64,000 bases of DNA. Origin: Erythroxylum novogranatense. Lineage: Eukaryota > Streptophyta > Magnoliopsida > Malpighiales > Erythroxylaceae. The stretch lies in the NCBI GenBank assembly GCA_029891385.1, contig CM057229.1, forward strand, positions 1,612,001-1,676,000. Direction: 5' to 3'. The number at the start of each line of letters is the position of its first letter. Within the stretch, counting starts at the first letter, position 1. The notes below the pieces were generated by a model that saw only the letters and a list, made by a program, of their open reading frames with translations, was not told where the DNA came from and searched no databases. This document shows, one piece after another, positions 61,697 to 64,000 of this stretch. The translations under genes were made by a program, and so were the position numbers.

Positions 61697-61861
61697 TTTC
61701 TACATGAGTTGTTGAAACATGAATTTAATGTCACTAATTTCCTTTTCGTGCCTTGACTGAGCTTCGAGCATGCTCCTAATGTTTTCTTCCAAACGGCGGA
61801 CCTCAGCCCCTCTTGTACCTTCAACCATTCTTCTCCGAGGAACGTCTTCTTTGATACCAGA

Positions 61862-62182
61862 TGTTACGATATTTTTATATTCACTAACAACTCACGCTAC
61901 GGCCACAATCACCCAACGACACAATTACTCAAGAAAGGGAAATACAAAGAGAGAGAGAGAGAGAGAGAGAGAGATCAGAATTTGCTCATTTCTTATTGCC
62001 TGTCTGACTATTCTGTTACAACGGTATATATTCTAGTATAACCGGAATATTCTAGAAGCAGTCACGTGAGTCTATGTGTGCCAGGAATCTCTACATTGCG
62101 TTTCACTTATTAGTTTTTTGCCTTCACGACGTCGTCCTCCTCTTCTTCCCTCAAGGTTCATGAAGCTCCGAATGCCGTAACA
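61862..62182 (-). repeat. 5' LTR of the Gypsy element
   Basis: 321 bases, TGTTACG to CGTAACA on the + strand. It carries the element's promoter when read on the minus strand. A (GA)n run lies at about 61,949-61,974. Confidence 0.94.
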
Positions 62183-64000
62183 GATTCTAAATCTCTTGCC
62201 AAGTTAATGCAATTAGGAAGTCTCCATTGACCAATTAGACAATCGGCTAAGGGATGACTCTAGCTTCTTTTGGTAGAAGAAATTTTCAAAGAATCGGAAG
62301 GAACTCACCAAAACCTAACCTACACAACCTGCTGCTTTAGCGGTTTACTCTATGGCTGCTTGCCAATCATAGATTATTCTCCTAGCAAATTAAGCAAGCT
62401 CTTGTCCTGTTTTTCCCTTGTCTTCAGAATCTAACTCATGATCTATCGACAACGTTCGAAATCTACTTCTAAGTTACTGTTTTTTTTTTCTTCTTTTTTG
62501 TATTATGTATCCTTCTTCAGAATGATTCTTTGAAAATTTGCAGACTGAAGCAAAATACTGCATCATTTCAAGTGCTGCAGTATATATCATTAATATCAAC
62601 TGTTACATAGCTGACCACAGACCACTTTCCAGAGGCCATTGTTTCAAATATCAAATCTGTCTCATAAATTCACCGACATTGCATGCTGTGTCGATCTTCA
62701 AAACCTGACAATTTGTACCAACACTTGTACAGGGATCCATCTCCAAAACGCTTGCTTTCCTACAGCTATCGCACGCATGCCGTGTTCTTCCCCTATAATC
62801 GAAATCTTCTGTAATGTTTTAGAGACTGTATTTTTATACTCGTTAAGTTACCCTTTCATTACAAAAATTTAAGCAGTTGTGTAAGATCGATTTAATTAGT
62901 TTTATATATTCACTAAAATATTTTTTTAAATGAAAGTTTTTAAATTTTGATATCATATTAAGTGACCATTTTATCATAATAATTTAAAATATTGTGAAGG
63001 TCAACTTAATTAGTTTTATATATTCACTAACAACCTGCGAGTAGCTTATTTTCTGACTCCCTTATATTTTTCCCTTACAGTTCAAATCAGTGTCCTTTTA
63101 TATTGCATTTAATAACTCATCTAGTATGAATTTTTATTTTAAATTTTCAAAAGCTAAGTAATATATAAAATTTATATTTACCGTGTTTTAGTAAGATATA
63201 TTTTCAAGTGATGAATTTTATTTTAAAAGGATTAATTTTAAAGTTTGATATTACTTTTTAAAATTATAATTTAGATAGTAATTTTCCTTGTCCCTTTTAT
63301 ATTCTATTGTGATGGAAATTTCATGTTGGAAAGAAATAAAATTTGTAAGAAATATATAAATAAAAATGACATAAATTTAATATTTTAAAATTTTAGATTA
63401 AAGTATGACGTCAAAATACGAGTATCTTCTTTCTATTACGAAAATCTCTAAATATGGGAGCTCTTCATTACGTACCTGTTCTAACTTCTAAGTTCTAACC
63501 ATATCTCATTCTACCCTTGACTAGAGAGAGGCTTAGTGACATTCCAAGTAATGTTACAATCACCAGTTGACCCACTAGGCAAAGTAGTGTCTAAATTTGA
63601 ACTAGTGCATGCTTTCCAAGCAAAACAAAACAGCTTTCATTGTTGAAACAAGCTTTACCTAAAACCTGGACGAGTCTAAGAACCTTTAGACCATTGAAAT
63701 GAACGTAACCAAACATTAATAATACTGAGACTCCTCCATAAAGCGTGTTCGTGAAGACGACTTAACAAGAATAACCCAATGTGGTCAAATCGTCGAACAA
63801 GAAAAGCTTGTCAATGCAAATCAATTGGGAGAACATAAGCTTCACTTTGACTACCAAGTGCTCAACATGGTATTATGGTTCGAGGAAACATTCATATACA
63901 ATTATTCAACTCGTTGATTATATATCTCTTTGACGTTTAGGCACGTAAAGCCTAATCACGAGTGTTTAATTTGAGCTAAATAAAATGATTGTCCCCTTAG
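62183..64000. other. Gene-free spacer to the window end
   Basis: A 77-codon cysteine-containing open frame at 62,639-62,872 has no recognised domain. A 25-bp exact direct repeat (starting TTAATTAGTTTTATA) occurs at 62,892-62,916 and 63,006-63,030. 63,480-63,900 is more complex but shows no gene I can support. Confidence 0.45.

Larger units (their letters stand above)
57104..62182 (-). mobile_element. Ty3/Gypsy LTR retrotransposon with chromodomain-like C terminus
   Basis: A 5,079-bp element read on the minus strand: 5' LTR 62,182-61,862, primer site TGGTATCAAAG (about 61,859-61,849, tRNA-iMet type), gag, zinc knuckle, protease, reverse transcriptase, RNase H, integrase, chromodomain-like tail, polypurine tract, 3' LTR 57,424-57,104. 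The flanks GATTT (57,099-57,103) and GATTC (62,183-62,187) are a target duplication with one change. All domains are present in the standard Gypsy order, but several frameshifts and stops break the polyprotein, so this copy is not autonomous. The LTRs differ at about 3% of positions. Confidence 0.95.

Noticed and set aside
62639..62872. Cysteine-containing 77-codon frame as a secreted peptide gene
   Set aside because: There is no hydrophobic signal peptide at its start and no known cysteine pattern; I see no support beyond the open frame.

Overview
The window is nuclear DNA of a flowering plant, most likely a eudicot. It has spliced GT-AG genes with clear plant orthologues (alpha-COP, an SRS/SHI zinc-finger factor, an RD19-type cysteine protease, TFIIF beta, replication-type histone H3.1), AT-rich intergenic DNA, and hAT, Copia, Gypsy, LINE, SINE and MITE transposons with plant hallmarks (tRNA-iMet primer sites, UBN2-type gag, BED-hAT transposase). 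The species cannot be named from this view.

Layout. 1-5.5 kb: the tail of a LINE remnant interrupted by a 4.9-kb defective hAT transposon with a perfect 8-bp target duplication. 5.5-8.3 kb: AT-rich DNA with two inverted copies of one MITE-like repeat and a degenerate ~270-bp direct repeat. 8.3-13.1 kb: alpha-COP gene, + strand, complete (1216 aa). 14.9-17.7 kb: a shrunken Copia element with matching 225-227-bp LTRs and a 233-bp duplication inside its reverse transcriptase. 17.7-22.6 kb: no gene seen; one MITE. 22.6-25.1 kb: SRS/SHI transcription factor gene, + strand. 25-31.2 kb: no convincing gene; a second MITE copy, two SINE copies, a 28-bp palindrome. 31.2-32.6 kb: a probable small four-exon gene of unknown function whose second intron appears to begin with AT rather than GT. 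32.6-37.4 kb: AT-rich DNA with a degenerate ~165-190-bp tandem array and two short tandem arrays. 37.5-39.6 kb: RD19-like protease gene, minus strand. 40.0-40.75 kb: third copy of the first MITE-like repeat. 41.5-44.5 kb: TFIIF beta gene, minus strand. 44.9-45.3 kb: histone H3.1, minus strand. 46.0-51.8 kb: a gag-only Copia-type element with ~1.25-kb LTRs, a 962-bp MITE nested in the 3' LTR. 54.0-55.4 kb: a retroelement ending in inverted copies of the same LTR terminus, with a 5-bp target duplication. 57.1-62.2 kb: an almost full-length Gypsy element with a chromodomain-like C terminus, minus strand. 62.2-64 kb: no gene seen.

The host genes form no pathway cluster: they are single housekeeping or regulatory genes (vesicle coat, transcription initiation, chromatin, development, vacuolar proteolysis) separated by transposon-filled spacers. 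The most unusual structure is the 54,019-55,401 element: both of its ends are the U3 end of one LTR, and the clean target duplication says it was integrated in that rearranged form. No CRISPR, operon or classical tRNA/rRNA gene was found. Exon boundaries were placed by hand from splice consensus, reading frame and family resemblance; all family assignments are by recognition and not by a database search.
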